Shown here one piece after another: positions 15,374 to 24,305 of a stretch of DNA of 64,000 nt. Where the stretch lies: contig CACYQT010000001.1 in the NCBI GenBank assembly GCA_902776645.1, forward strand, positions 1 through 64,000, in the 5' to 3' direction. The notes beneath the pieces were generated by a model. The model ran no database searches and was not told where the DNA came from. It saw only the letters and a program-made list of their open reading frames with translations. The translations under genes were made by a program, and so were the position numbers. The DNA is from an uncultured bacterium. Its GTDB lineage: Bacteria > Verrucomicrobiota > Lentisphaeria > Oligosphaerales > Oligosphaeraceae. Positions within the stretch are counted from its first letter, which is position 1. Every line of letters starts with the position of its first letter.

Positions 15374-16417
15374 TTATTTCAAAGAGATTCTCGGATCGAT
15401 GACGACGTAGCAGAAATCGGACAGCACGTTGCCGAGAAGCCCCAAAATGGACGTCAACGCGACGGTTCCCATGAAGACGGGATAGTCGCGGCCGACGATC
15501 GCCTCCATGCTGAGGCTTCCCATGCCCGGAATTTCGAAGACGCGTTCGATGATGACGGAGCCCGCGAACATGATCGTCAGGACGCCGCCGAATCCCGTGG
15601 CGATCGGAATCATCGCGTTGCGGAGGACATGGCCCCACAACACGCGCGACGTGCTGCCGCCTTTTGCGTAAACCGTTCGGACATAGTCGCTGTTGATCTG
15701 TTCCAGCAGGGAGTTTTTCATGAGCAGCGTCAGGACGGCGAAGCTGCCGACCATGTAGCAGATGATCGGCAGAATCATGTGTAGGAAAAGGTCTTTCGCC
15801 TTCTGCAGGAAGGACATGGAGTCGAAATCGGACGAATGGAAACCCGTGGCGGGAAGGAAATCCCACAGGCCGTCGACGGTTCCGCAGAACGCCATTTTCA
15901 GAATCATGCCCAACGCGAACGCGGGAACGGCATAGCCGACGAACACGATGACGCTGGAGGCCAGATCAAACGGCTTCCCATGCTTCAACGCCTTCATGAC
16001 GCCCAGCGGGATGCAAACAAGATACGTCACGATAAATCCCGTCAAACCAAAGATCAACGACACGGGGAACCGTTCGCTGATGAGCTGCCAGGCGGTCTTG
16101 TTCGGGAATTTGTAGGATTCCATTTTCAGGCCGATCCGGTCCGTCACAAGCCACTTCCAATAGCGTTTCGGAAACGGCTGGTCGAATCCGTAGTGCTTGC
16201 GGATGTATTCACGCTGCGTTTCGGAGACCTTGCCGGCCTCGCCCGCGTTCGCGGAGACGGTCTCGCCGCCTTCACCGCCGCCGCGCATCCGCATGATGGC
16301 CTGTTCGACGGGTCCGCCGGGCACGAACTGGATGATCGTGAAACAGAGGAATGTAATGCCGATGAACGTCGGTATGATGAGAAGAATTCGTCGGATGAAA
16401 TAATCGAGTCTGTCCAT
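15374..16417 (-). CDS. yejB: Peptide ABC transporter permease, YejB/DppB family
   Basis: 347 residues. Opening LDYFIRRILLIIPTFIGITFLCFTIIQFVPGG is the first transmembrane segment plus the PGGP motif of oligopeptide permeases. Five further membrane segments follow and the EAA-like coupling loop MKNSLLEQINSDYVRTVYAKG is clear. The periplasmic insert between residues about 45 and 90 (GEGGETVSANAGEAGKVSET) is typical of YejB. In known systems YejABEF imports microcin C-like peptides and short peptides. No binding protein, second permease or ATPase is adjacent, so the gene is an orphan unless the rest is elsewhere. It is convergent with recF. Confidence 0.9.
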   Translation of the reverse strand: MDRLDYFIRRILLIIPTFIGITFLCFTIIQFVPGGPVEQAIMRMRGGGEGGETVSANAGEAGKVSETQREYIRKHYGFDQPFPKRYWKWLVTDRIGLKMESYKFPNKTAWQLISERFPVSLIFGLTGFIVTYLVCIPLGVMKALKHGKPFDLASSVIVFVGYAVPAFALGMILKMAFCGTVDGLWDFLPATGFHSSDFDSMSFLQKAKDLFLHMILPIICYMVGSFAVLTLLMKNSLLEQINSDYVRTVYAKGGSTSRVLWGHVLRNAMIPIATGFGGVLTIMFAGSVIIERVFEIPGMGSLSMEAIVGRDYPVFMGTVALTSILGLLGNVLSDFCYVVIDPRISLK

Positions 16418-16533
16418 TTCGGTTTATGATATTTGCTTTGCCCGACGGCTTCCGCCATCGGCGCAAAATATGGGATTGCGTTGATGAATATTAAGAAATT
16501 AATATTTAATACGCATTTCGCAAGTAGTTCTAG

Positions 16534-16561
16534 TTGAAAATAGTGTTCGATTAAGTATAAT
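16534..16561 (+). promoter_or_regulatory. Sigma-70-type promoter for the phosphatase-waaA operon
   Basis: TTGAAA (16534-16539), 16-bp spacer, TATAAT (16556-16561), the same elements and spacing as at 6649-6676. The start codon is 43 bases downstream. Confidence 0.75.
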
Positions 16562-16603
16562 TAATAAGGTAACATTAAAATGGGGCTTTTTGCACATTGA
16601 ACC

Positions 16604-18079
16604 ATGGATTTTCTGATTCCATTCATATTTCTGGCATGCGTCGTCTTGGCGGTGTCGTTCATCCTGTGGAGCCTGGGTAGCATCCAGGCCTTTCAGGAAA
16701 GGACGCGCAAGATTGAGGCGAAGCAAGTCACGGCGCGGAACACGCTGAACCAATTCATGTCCAAACTGGCCACGGTGGACGAGACATTCGAGGCCATGGA
16801 TATTCTTGTGTCCAGTTTCTGGGAGGACATCAATTGCGAATCCATCGGTATTTTTGTTCTTGAAGAATCCACCGAACAGGAAACGGTCCTGAGAGGCGCC
16901 GCTTGCACCGCCATGTTTCCGATTTTCGACACGCGGGATGGAAAGACGTATTCTTCGACCATAGACAATACTGCGTTGGAGGAGAAGGTCTTCGAAAACC
17001 CGCGCTACAGGACGGCCCATTTCAAAAGCGAAACGGTCGTCAGTGGCAAAGGCCTGCTGGGCGAAGTGATCCAGACGCGCAAACCGATGATCATCGACAC
17101 GCGGGACGGGCAGGCGAACGCGGACATCCAGCCGCGCCGCGTCTGGACGATGATGGCCATTCCGCTGACATTTGAAGGGAAATTCATCGGCCTGATGGTG
17201 GCCGTCAACCGCCGCGACGGCATCCGCGCCTTCAACGACCATGACATGGAGGAGTTCCAGCAGCTGGCCATCCAGGCGGAATTTTCTGCGAATCTGATTC
17301 TGGTTTACAAGGAGCGTCAGAAGCAAGACCGTATCGTCCAGGAACTTGCGTCGTACGCCAAAATGCAGCGGACGCTGATGCCGAAGATTCCGAAAAAGGT
17401 CGGCGACTATCGTTTCGCGGCCTATCAGGCCCCCGCCATGGAGGTCAGCGGCGATTTCTACGACTATGCCGTTCTGGACGACCATCGCGTCCTTCTGATC
17501 GTGGCGGACGCGACAGGAAAGAACCTTCCCGCCTGTCTGATGACGTCCATGTGCTCCAGTTTCGTCCGTTGCCTGAAGGAGCGCTTCACGGATGTCCAAT
17601 CGTTTCTTCTGGATCTAAATCGTTTGATTCAAGCGAATTCCAATGACAACCAATTCGTCACGCTGGCCGCGTTGCTGATCGACATGTCCATCAACGAATG
17701 CGTGCTCGGCAACGCGGGCCATACGGCCGCGCTGATCCGGAAGGCGGACGGCGAGCTGCTTGTCAAGAAGCCGCAGGGCGACGCGCTCGGCATGTGGCCG
17801 AACGATGACGACACGGTCTATGAGACGATACGGTTTCCGTTCGAACGCGGCATGAAGATCTGCCTGTATTCGGATGGCATCAACGAGGCGAAGAACGGCG
17901 CGGACGAGCTCTTTGGAGACGAACGGCTGCGCAAGTTGTTCAAGGAGTGTGATTTGCCTCCGAGGAAGACAATTAATATGATTTTAGATAAAGTGAAGGA
18001 ATTCTCCGGCGACACACCGCAGTCTGACGACCAGACCGTGATGGTCATCTCCAGAAGTCTTTCCGCAGACGAGGAATAG
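16604..18079 (+). CDS. Membrane-anchored GAF-PP2C (SpoIIE/RsbU-type) serine phosphatase
   Basis: 491 residues. One N-terminal transmembrane segment (LIPFIFLACVVLAVSFILW), then a GAF sensor domain (about 65-220, ending GLMVAVNRRDGIRAFNDHD), a linker helix, and a PP2C-type phosphatase of the SpoIIE class (about 240-488). Metal-binding and fold motifs are visible: AMEVSGDFYDYAVLDDHRV, LLIVADATGKNLPACLMTS, CVLGNAGHTAALI, KICLYSDGINEAKNG and PQSDDQTVMVIS. Such enzymes dephosphorylate anti-anti-sigma factors in partner-switching pathways; no such partner lies nearby. It leads an operon: waaA starts 3 bases after its stop. Confidence 0.9.
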   Translation: MDFLIPFIFLACVVLAVSFILWSLGSIQAFQERTRKIEAKQVTARNTLNQFMSKLATVDETFEAMDILVSSFWEDINCESIGIFVLEESTEQETVLRGAACTAMFPIFDTRDGKTYSSTIDNTALEEKVFENPRYRTAHFKSETVVSGKGLLGEVIQTRKPMIIDTRDGQANADIQPRRVWTMMAIPLTFEGKFIGLMVAVNRRDGIRAFNDHDMEEFQQLAIQAEFSANLILVYKERQKQDRIVQELASYAKMQRTLMPKIPKKVGDYRFAAYQAPAMEVSGDFYDYAVLDDHRVLLIVADATGKNLPACLMTSMCSSFVRCLKERFTDVQSFLLDLNRLIQANSNDNQFVTLAALLIDMSINECVLGNAGHTAALIRKADGELLVKKPQGDALGMWPNDDDTVYETIRFPFERGMKICLYSDGINEAKNGADELFGDERLRKLFKECDLPPRKTINMILDKVKEFSGDTPQSDDQTVMVISRSLSADEE

Positions 18080-18082
18080 GGC

Positions 18083-19369
18083 ATGTTTTTCCAATTCATC
18101 TACAGTATTGTCTTTCCACTGGTGTTTCTTCTGTATCTCCCGTTCTATCTGGTGCATATCTTCAAACGCGGCGGCGTGACGAAGGAATATTGGGAGCGCG
18201 TCGGCTTCATTGGCGCGGACAAGAAGGCGAAGCTGCGCGGATTGGCGAATCCCGTGTGGATCCACGCGGTGTCCGTCGGCGAAACGATCGCCGCGTTGAC
18301 GTTCATCAAGGAATGGCAGAAGCGTTTTCCGAACGACAATCTCGTGTTCTCCTGCAGCACGAGCACGGCGTATCATACGGCGGAGACGAAACTTCCGAAA
18401 GACGTCCAGCTGATCTACTGCCCTATTGACTGCTACTTCGCGGTGCGGCGGACGCTGAAGGCCGTCCGCCCGAAGATGCTTGTCATTTTCGAAGTCGAAA
18501 TCTGGCCGAATCTGATCAGCTGCGCGAAAAGCTTCGGCGCGAAGGTCGCGCTCGTGAACGGCCGCATGTCGGACAAATCCAGCCAGGGCTACGCGAAATG
18601 GTCGTTCATCTTCAAGCCCCTCTTCCAGAAGTTTGATTCCATATGTGTTCAGACAGAAGAAGATAAAAAGCGGATCTGCCGCGTCATGGGGGACGATTCG
18701 CGAGTCGTCGTCTGCGACACAATGAAATTCGACCAGGTCCCCGAAACGAAAAACGCCGACAAGACGGCCGTTTTGGACGATTGCTTCGGCACGGATAAAC
18801 GCGTCGTGTTCGTCGCCGGCAGCACGCATCCGGGCGAAGAGGAGATGGTCTGCGACGCGTACAAGAATCTGAAAGCCGTCCATCCGGAGCTGAAGATGAT
18901 TTTGGTGCCGCGCCATTGCGAACGGGCGGAAGAAGTCGGCAAGTTATTGGACGATAGAGGCTTGACGTATAAGCTCTCCAAGCCGGCAGGCGAACAGAAG
19001 AGCGGCGTGGCGGATGTCCTGCTTGTGAACACGACCGGCGAACTGATGAATTTCTACGGCGCGTCCGATATCGCCTACGTCGGCAAAAGCCTCGCGGGGC
19101 AGACGGGCGGCCACAACATCATCGAACCCGCCATCTACGGCAAGGCGATCCTGCACGGTTTCCACATGGAGAATTTCCGCCAGGTGGCGCAGCTGTTCAA
19201 AGACGCGCAGGCCTCTTTGGAGTTGCAGACAGAAAGCGAGTTCGAGCCTGCGTTGAAGAAACTTGTGGAAGACGAAACGCTTCGGGCGGAGATGGGCAAG
19301 CGGGCCAGAGGCCTCGTCGACCGCTACCGCGGCGCCATCGAACGGACACTGAACCAGTTGGAACATTAA
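18083..19369 (+). CDS. waaA: 3-deoxy-D-manno-octulosonic acid (Kdo) transferase
   Basis: 428 residues, typical. WaaA transfers Kdo from CMP-Kdo to lipid A precursors on the inner face of the cytoplasmic membrane, evidence for a Gram-negative envelope with lipopolysaccharide. One N-terminal anchor segment, then IHAVSVGETIAALTFIKEW (donor/acceptor N-domain), VIFEVEIWPNLISCAKSFGA and FVAGSTHPGEEEMV. The GT-B donor site includes GEQKSGVADVLLVNTTGEL, SLAGQTGGHNIIEPA and GKAILHGFHMENF. Start ATG at 18083 follows the phosphatase stop by 3 bases. Confidence 0.96.
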   Translation: MFFQFIYSIVFPLVFLLYLPFYLVHIFKRGGVTKEYWERVGFIGADKKAKLRGLANPVWIHAVSVGETIAALTFIKEWQKRFPNDNLVFSCSTSTAYHTAETKLPKDVQLIYCPIDCYFAVRRTLKAVRPKMLVIFEVEIWPNLISCAKSFGAKVALVNGRMSDKSSQGYAKWSFIFKPLFQKFDSICVQTEEDKKRICRVMGDDSRVVVCDTMKFDQVPETKNADKTAVLDDCFGTDKRVVFVAGSTHPGEEEMVCDAYKNLKAVHPELKMILVPRHCERAEEVGKLLDDRGLTYKLSKPAGEQKSGVADVLLVNTTGELMNFYGASDIAYVGKSLAGQTGGHNIIEPAIYGKAILHGFHMENFRQVAQLFKDAQASLELQTESEFEPALKKLVEDETLRAEMGKRARGLVDRYRGAIERTLNQLEH

Positions 19370-19393
19370 CAAGATATTTGAATTCAATATATT

Positions 19394-20305
19394 ATGATAA
19401 ACGGAACAGTTTTTGACATACAACGGTTTTCCATCCACGACGGGCCGGGCATCCGCACGACGGTCTTCTTGAAAGGCTGCCCGCTGAACTGCCTGTGGTG
19501 CCACAATCCGGAATCGAAAAGCAGCAAGCCGCAGCTGTCGTTCACGCCGATGCGCTGCATCGGCTGCGGCGCCTGCCTGAAGGCCTGCAAGCACAACGCC
19601 CATCAGCTGAACGAAAAAGGAGAGCATATCATAGATCGTTCGGCCTGCGTGCTTTGCGGTGAATGCGTCAAGACATGCTATGCGGAAGCGTTGGAGATGA
19701 TCGGCAAGACGATGACCGTTGAAGAAGTCATCGAAGAAGTCATGAAAGACGAACCGTTTTACGAGACGTCCGGCGGCGGCATGACGATTTCCGGCGGCGA
19801 ACCGCTGTTCCAACCGGACTTCAGCGTCGCGCTGCTCGAATCCGCGAAGGCGCATAAATTGGACACGGGCATCGAGACGAGCGGTTTCGCCAGCTGGTCG
19901 ACGTTGGAACGTTTCATCCCGCTGGTCGATCATTTCATGTTCGACATCAAGGAGACGGATCCGAAGCGGCATGAACACGTCACGGGACGGCCGCTGGAAC
20001 CGATCGTCTCCAATCTGAAGAAGTTGCATGATTCTGGTGCGGAGATACTTGTGCGTTTCCCAATGGTTCCGAACGTCAACGCTCTGCCGGAGCATTTCAA
20101 AGGCATCGGCGAACTGGCGAAATCGCTTCCGAACGTGAAGGGCTTCGAAATCATGCCGTACCACAAGCTCGGCGAAAGCAAGCTGGACCGCCTTGGGCTG
20201 GGCGAATCGCCCATCAAGACGGAGCCGCCTGAAAACGATGTTTTCAACGGCTGGATCGACACGCTGGCAGGCTATGGCGTGAAAGTCATCAATGAACGAA
20301 AGTAG
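19394..20305 (+). CDS. Glycyl-radical enzyme activating protein (radical SAM, PflA-type with ferredoxin insert)
   Basis: 303 residues. The radical SAM motif is CPLNCLWCHNPE (CxxxCxxC, from residue about 30). An insert with two four-Cys clusters follows (MRCIGCGACLKACKHNAHQ and CVLCGECVKTCYAEAL), the form found in activases of non-PFL glycyl-radical enzymes (CutD, HpdA or BssD type). GGGMTISGGEPLFQPDF binds SAM. It would install a glycyl radical on a partner enzyme under anaerobic conditions. No such partner is adjacent: waaA precedes, an EamA transporter follows. NrdD in this window has its own activase, so the partner is elsewhere. Confidence 0.93.
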   Translation: MINGTVFDIQRFSIHDGPGIRTTVFLKGCPLNCLWCHNPESKSSKPQLSFTPMRCIGCGACLKACKHNAHQLNEKGEHIIDRSACVLCGECVKTCYAEALEMIGKTMTVEEVIEEVMKDEPFYETSGGGMTISGGEPLFQPDFSVALLESAKAHKLDTGIETSGFASWSTLERFIPLVDHFMFDIKETDPKRHEHVTGRPLEPIVSNLKKLHDSGAEILVRFPMVPNVNALPEHFKGIGELAKSLPNVKGFEIMPYHKLGESKLDRLGLGESPIKTEPPENDVFNGWIDTLAGYGVKVINERK

Positions 20306-20357
20306 CGACGGCGTCATCGCCGTCGGACGGTTGCGGGAGTCGCACGATCGTGCGACT
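20306..20357. terminator. Two adjacent perfect hairpins after the activase gene
   Basis: First, CGACGGCG-TCAT-CGCCGTCG (20306-20325), beginning right after the TAG stop. Second, a perfect 20-bp palindrome (20338-20357) of half-site AGTCGCACGA. Neither is followed by a clear U-run. Both could end transcription or protect the 3' end of the activase mRNA. Confidence 0.6.
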
Positions 20358-20396
20358 ATTCATCATATCAATCTGTAAATAAAATATTTACCATAT

Positions 20397-21365
20397 ATGG
20401 CGAAGAAAAGTGACAATAGCGAAAAGTCCGCGAAAGGCGGCGGTTCGGCGATCAGCTTCATGGGCGTGATTTTTCTGATTCTGGGCATCGGCCTGTTCAG
20501 TACGGTGGAAATCTGCCAGAAGCTCATCAACGCAAAGGCGCACATCGATCCGAACGTCATGGTGTTCGTGCGGTTCGTCGTGACGGGCATCATTCTGTTT
20601 GCGTTCGGACTGCCGAACTATCTGAGCAAAGGCGAGAAACTGACGATCAACGACTGGCTGACGTTCGGCTTTAACGGGCTGATCGGCATCACGTTCAGCC
20701 TCGGACTGTTCCATGTGGGCATCAACATGTTCCATAATGCGTCGTCACCGGCGGTCGTCTTCAGCGCGAACGCCGTGTTCGCCATTGTCATCGCGCGGTT
20801 TATGAACAACGAAGAGTGGAATTGCCGCAAATGGCTGGCGACGCTGCTCGGACTGGGCGGCGTCAGTCTGTTCATGTTCGAATCGGGCAAGGCGGATATG
20901 AACACAATGAAGGCCGTCGGCGTCATGTGCGCGGCGGCGTTGCTATTCGCGTTGAGCGTATGTTTCACGAAAAAAGTCGTTTCCAAATACGGGGCGATGC
21001 TCTACATGGGCGGTTCGTCGCTGATCGGCGGCCTGCTGTCGTTCCCGTTGATCTTTCTGACGACGAAGCATTCGCTGATGTTTGAGTTCTCGCAAGTTAC
21101 GAAGGCGCTTCCGGAAATGGCCTACATGGTCATCATCGCGACGGCGCTGGCGTATGTGTTCTACTACAGCGGCATCGCGGGAACATCGGCCTACGTCGGT
21201 TCGATGGCGTTTTTCCTGAAGCCTGTCTTGGCGTGCATTTTTGCGCAAATTGCACGGGAGACGGGACTTCTGCGGCATGAAAAGATGATGAACGCCTGGA
21301 CGATCAGCGGGACGGTTCTGATTTTCATCGCCATGTGTCTGACAGTTCTCCGCGGAAAGAAGTAG
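20397..21365 (+). CDS. EamA/DMT-family transporter
   Basis: 322 residues with ten predicted membrane segments in two EamA halves. The first half starts SFMGVIFLILGIGLFSTVEI and ends WLATLLGLGGVSLFMFESG; the second starts AVGVMCAAALLFALSVCF and ends TISGTVLIFIAMCLTVLRG. The family exports or imports small metabolites such as amino acids and nucleobases; the substrate is not predictable. No ribosome binding site is visible in the AT-rich upstream sequence. trmO begins 2 bases after its stop. Confidence 0.88.
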   Translation: MAKKSDNSEKSAKGGGSAISFMGVIFLILGIGLFSTVEICQKLINAKAHIDPNVMVFVRFVVTGIILFAFGLPNYLSKGEKLTINDWLTFGFNGLIGITFSLGLFHVGINMFHNASSPAVVFSANAVFAIVIARFMNNEEWNCRKWLATLLGLGGVSLFMFESGKADMNTMKAVGVMCAAALLFALSVCFTKKVVSKYGAMLYMGGSSLIGGLLSFPLIFLTTKHSLMFEFSQVTKALPEMAYMVIIATALAYVFYYSGIAGTSAYVGSMAFFLKPVLACIFAQIARETGLLRHEKMMNAWTISGTVLIFIAMCLTVLRGKK

Positions 21366-21367
21366 TC

Positions 21368-22099
21368 ATGACGGAAGAAAACCACTACACGTTTCCAGCC
21401 GTGGGCGTCATGCGCAGCTGCTACAAGGCGAAGTTCGGCATCCCGCGGCAACCGGGCCTCATCGAAGAGGCGACGGGAGCCATCGAGCTGCTGCCGCCGT
21501 ACAACCAGCCGAACACCGTCCGCGGGCTGGAGGATTTTTCGCACATCTGGGTGCTGTTCGTCTTTCATCAAGCCCTGCGCGACGGATGGAAGGCGACAGT
21601 CCGGCCGCCGCGGCTTGGCGGTGACAAGCGGATCGGCGTGTTCGCGTCGCGTTCGCCGTTTCGCCCGAGCGCGATAGGACTTTCCGTCCTGAAGCTGAAG
21701 CAGGTCGTCATCGGCGACCATGGAAGAATAAGACTGGAAGTCTGCGGGCAGGACATCGTCGATGGCACGCCGATCCTCGACATCAAGCCGTATCTTCCTT
21801 ATACGGACAGTGTTCCGACGGCGGTCGGCGGCTTCGCCCCGACCGCTCCCGACGCGGACGCCCTCCCCGTGACCGTTTCCGCCGAAGCGGAAAACGACTT
21901 CGCGCAGATCGCGAAACGCGGCAAGCCGCAGTTCCGCGATCTGGCCATGAAGGTCGTCTCCGCCGACCCGCGTCCCGCCTACCAACGCGAAATCGGCCGC
22001 GTCTACGGCGTTTTTCTGGAAGGCTACGAAGTCGTCTGGAAGGCGTTGGAAAACAGCGCGGAGATAACGGAAGTCCGCAAAGCGGACGGTAAAGCTTAA
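21368..22099 (+). CDS. trmO: tRNA (N6-threonylcarbamoyladenosine37-N6)-methyltransferase TrmO
   Basis: 243 residues. TrmO methylates t6A37 in tRNA-Thr using SAM through an unusual beta-barrel fold. The start at 21368 is 2 bases after the transporter stop. The family signature is present: EDFSHIWVLFVFHQ (about residues 56-69) and RSPFRPSAIGLSVLKL, then DIVDGTPILDIKPYLPYTDS. A C-terminal domain (about 160-243) matches the YaeB-type extension. The last two residues (KA) and stop are encoded by the AAAGCTTAAAGC repeat. Confidence 0.95.
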   Translation: MTEENHYTFPAVGVMRSCYKAKFGIPRQPGLIEEATGAIELLPPYNQPNTVRGLEDFSHIWVLFVFHQALRDGWKATVRPPRLGGDKRIGVFASRSPFRPSAIGLSVLKLKQVVIGDHGRIRLEVCGQDIVDGTPILDIKPYLPYTDSVPTAVGGFAPTAPDADALPVTVSAEAENDFAQIAKRGKPQFRDLAMKVVSADPRPAYQREIGRVYGVFLEGYEVVWKALENSAEITEVRKADGKA

Positions 22100-22230
22100 A
22101 GCTGAAAGCCAAAAGCTTAAAGCAGAAGATATTAGCGGCTCTAGCGGCTCTAGAAAATCTAGAAGCTCTAGAATCCTAGAAGTCTAGAATCCTAGAAGTC
22201 TAGAAGTCTAGAAGCCTAGCATCCTAGAAA
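22091..22230. repeat. AAAGCTT repeats followed by a long CTAG-type 8-mer array
   Basis: 22091-22133: three AAAGCTT-like units starting inside trmO. 22132-22230: about twelve CTAG units, mostly alternating TCCTAGAA and GTCTAGAA at 8-base spacing, the longest block of this family in the window. It occupies most of the trmO to GHL6 gap. Confidence 0.88.
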
Positions 22231-22282
22231 AAACACTAAATAATTTATATAAAACAACATACAGCTACACAAGGAGGCGCAC

Positions 22283-24277
22283 ATGTTCCCCACGAATCTG
22301 CCGTATCGTCAAGTCCATCTGGATTTCCACACGTCGGAGCATTGTCTGAATGTCGGTGGTGATTTCAGCGAAGAGAATTTCCGCGCCGCGTTGCGGCTGG
22401 GGCGCGTGCGCTCCATCAATTTCTTCGCCTGCTGCCATCATGGGTGGGTCTATTATCCGAATTCGAGCCTTGGCATTTCGCATCCGAATCTGAAGACGGA
22501 TCTGGTGGGCCGCATGATCAAGGTCTGCAACGAAGAAGGCGTCAACGCAGAGGTTTACATCACGGTCGGCTGGAACGAACGGGCCGCCAGACAGCATCCG
22601 GAATGGTGCATCCGCCGTCCGGACGGCATGTATCAGGACTGCCCGCCGGAAGGCCATCCGGATTCGCCGCGGCCGTGGGGCTGGAAACGCCTGTGCGTCA
22701 ATACGGATTATCTGAATGACGTGCTGACCGTCACGAAAGAGGTTTTGGAGCGCTACAATCCGTCCGGAATCTGGTATGACATTACGGGCCAGCCGCCCTG
22801 CACATGCGCGAAATGCACGGCGGACATGGAGAAACTGGGCCTCGATCCGACCTGTCCCACAGACCAGAAGAAATTCGCCGAATATGTCTATAAGAGGTAC
22901 TTGCAGAGGACGACGGATCTCGTCTGGTCGCACAACCCGAAGACAACCGTCTACCACAACGGCTCCTCCCTGAAGGCGCGCCACGACCTCTATACCTACG
23001 AAAGCCATATCGAAATCGAATCGCTGCCGACGGGCGGCTGGGGCTACGACCACTTCCCGTCGAACGCGCGGTATTTCACGCAGCTGCCGACGCAAGTCGT
23101 TGGCATGACGGGAAAATTCCACAAGTCATGGGGCGAGTTCGGCGGTTTCAAGAATCCCGTCGCGCTGCGCTACGAATGTGCGCAGATCGTCAGTCTGGGC
23201 TGTCTGGCCTGCACGGGCGACCAGCTCCATCCGTCGGGCAAGATGGACATGGAGACGTACCGTGTCATCGGCGAGGCGTATGAATACATCGAAAAGCGCG
23301 AACCGTGGCTGAACGGCGCGAAGCCGAAGGCGGAAGTGGCGGTGCTCGGCACGATGGAAATGTTCCACGGCGGCCATGAAGGCGCCATACTCGGAGCAGG
23401 CAAGATGTTGATGGAAGCGCAGATACCGCATACCGTCATCGACGAGACCATGTCCTTCGACGGCTATAAATTCATCATCCTGCCCGACAAGGGCCGCCTC
23501 GATCCAGGCGTACGCGACAAACTGAACCGCTTCATGGAGAAAGGCGGGAAACTGCTGCTCTCCGGCGAAAGCGGCGTGGAAAAGGACGCATGGAATTTCG
23601 CGCTGGACATGGGGCTGATCTGCGAAGGCAAGTCGCCATGGGACGTGGAATACGTCAAAGTGCGCGACTGCATTTCTAAAGGATTGGTAACCAGCCCCTT
23701 CCTGCTCTATCAGAGCGGTGTCGCCGCGAAGCCGGACGGCACGGGCGAGATTCTGGCCGACACAATTGCGCCGATGTTCAACCGCACATGGGCGCACTTC
23801 AGCTCCCATCGCAACACGCCTCCGGGAGAGATGATCGCGACGCCGTCAGCCATCCAGAAATACAACTTGATCTATATCGCCCAGCCGATCTTCTCCATGT
23901 ATAATACGGACGGCATGAAACTGCACCGCGACTACGTCATGAACTGCATCGAACGGCTGTATCCGCGCCGTGAACAGCTGCTGTCGGTGGACGGCCTGCA
24001 GTCCTGCGGCCGCGCCTCCGTGACGCATCAGGAAGAGGAAAACCGCGACATCATCCATCTGCTCTACGCGACGCCCGTGAAACGCGGCTGCGTGGAAGTC
24101 ATCGAAGACATCGTGACGACAGGAAAGATTTCCGTTCGCTACCGTTGCGACAAGGAGCCGAAGAGCGTGAAGCTTGTTCCTGAAAACAAATCACTTAAGA
24201 CGGCATACGCGGATGGCTTCGTGGAATTCACGGTGCCGTCGGTGACGATGGCGCAGCTGGTCTGCGTGGAATATTAG
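22283..24277 (+). CDS. GHL6-type glycosyl hydrolase-like protein
   Basis: 664 residues, no signal peptide, so apparently cytoplasmic. A strong AAGGAGG site lies 5 bases before the ATG. The N-terminal barrel (residues 1-360) matches hypothetical glycosyl hydrolase 6: VHLDFHTSEHCLNVGGDFS, INFFACCHHGWVYYPNSS, EVYITVGWNERAARQHPEW, and GIWYDITGQPPCTCAKC with the catalytic-position Asp and metal-like Cys pair. A Rossmann-like segment (AEVAVLGTMEMFHGGHEGAI to LSGESGVEKDAW) resembles the beta-galactosidase trimerisation domain, and a beta-domain closes the protein. The layout resembles GH29 fucosidase and GH42 relatives. Substrate unknown. Confidence 0.82.
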   Translation: MFPTNLPYRQVHLDFHTSEHCLNVGGDFSEENFRAALRLGRVRSINFFACCHHGWVYYPNSSLGISHPNLKTDLVGRMIKVCNEEGVNAEVYITVGWNERAARQHPEWCIRRPDGMYQDCPPEGHPDSPRPWGWKRLCVNTDYLNDVLTVTKEVLERYNPSGIWYDITGQPPCTCAKCTADMEKLGLDPTCPTDQKKFAEYVYKRYLQRTTDLVWSHNPKTTVYHNGSSLKARHDLYTYESHIEIESLPTGGWGYDHFPSNARYFTQLPTQVVGMTGKFHKSWGEFGGFKNPVALRYECAQIVSLGCLACTGDQLHPSGKMDMETYRVIGEAYEYIEKREPWLNGAKPKAEVAVLGTMEMFHGGHEGAILGAGKMLMEAQIPHTVIDETMSFDGYKFIILPDKGRLDPGVRDKLNRFMEKGGKLLLSGESGVEKDAWNFALDMGLICEGKSPWDVEYVKVRDCISKGLVTSPFLLYQSGVAAKPDGTGEILADTIAPMFNRTWAHFSSHRNTPPGEMIATPSAIQKYNLIYIAQPIFSMYNTDGMKLHRDYVMNCIERLYPRREQLLSVDGLQSCGRASVTHQEEENRDIIHLLYATPVKRGCVEVIEDIVTTGKISVRYRCDKEPKSVKLVPENKSLKTAYADGFVEFTVPSVTMAQLVCVEY

Positions 24278-24280
24278 TCC

Positions 24281-24300
24281 GGTCCCGCAGGAGCGGGACC
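24281..24300. terminator. Bidirectional hairpin between convergent genes
   Basis: GGTCCCGC-AGGA-GCGGGACC, a perfect 8-bp GC-rich stem with a tetraloop, 3 bases after the GHL6 stop and 5 before the end of the DUF4175 gene. No strong U-run. Confidence 0.7.
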
Positions 24301-24305
24301 CTCCC

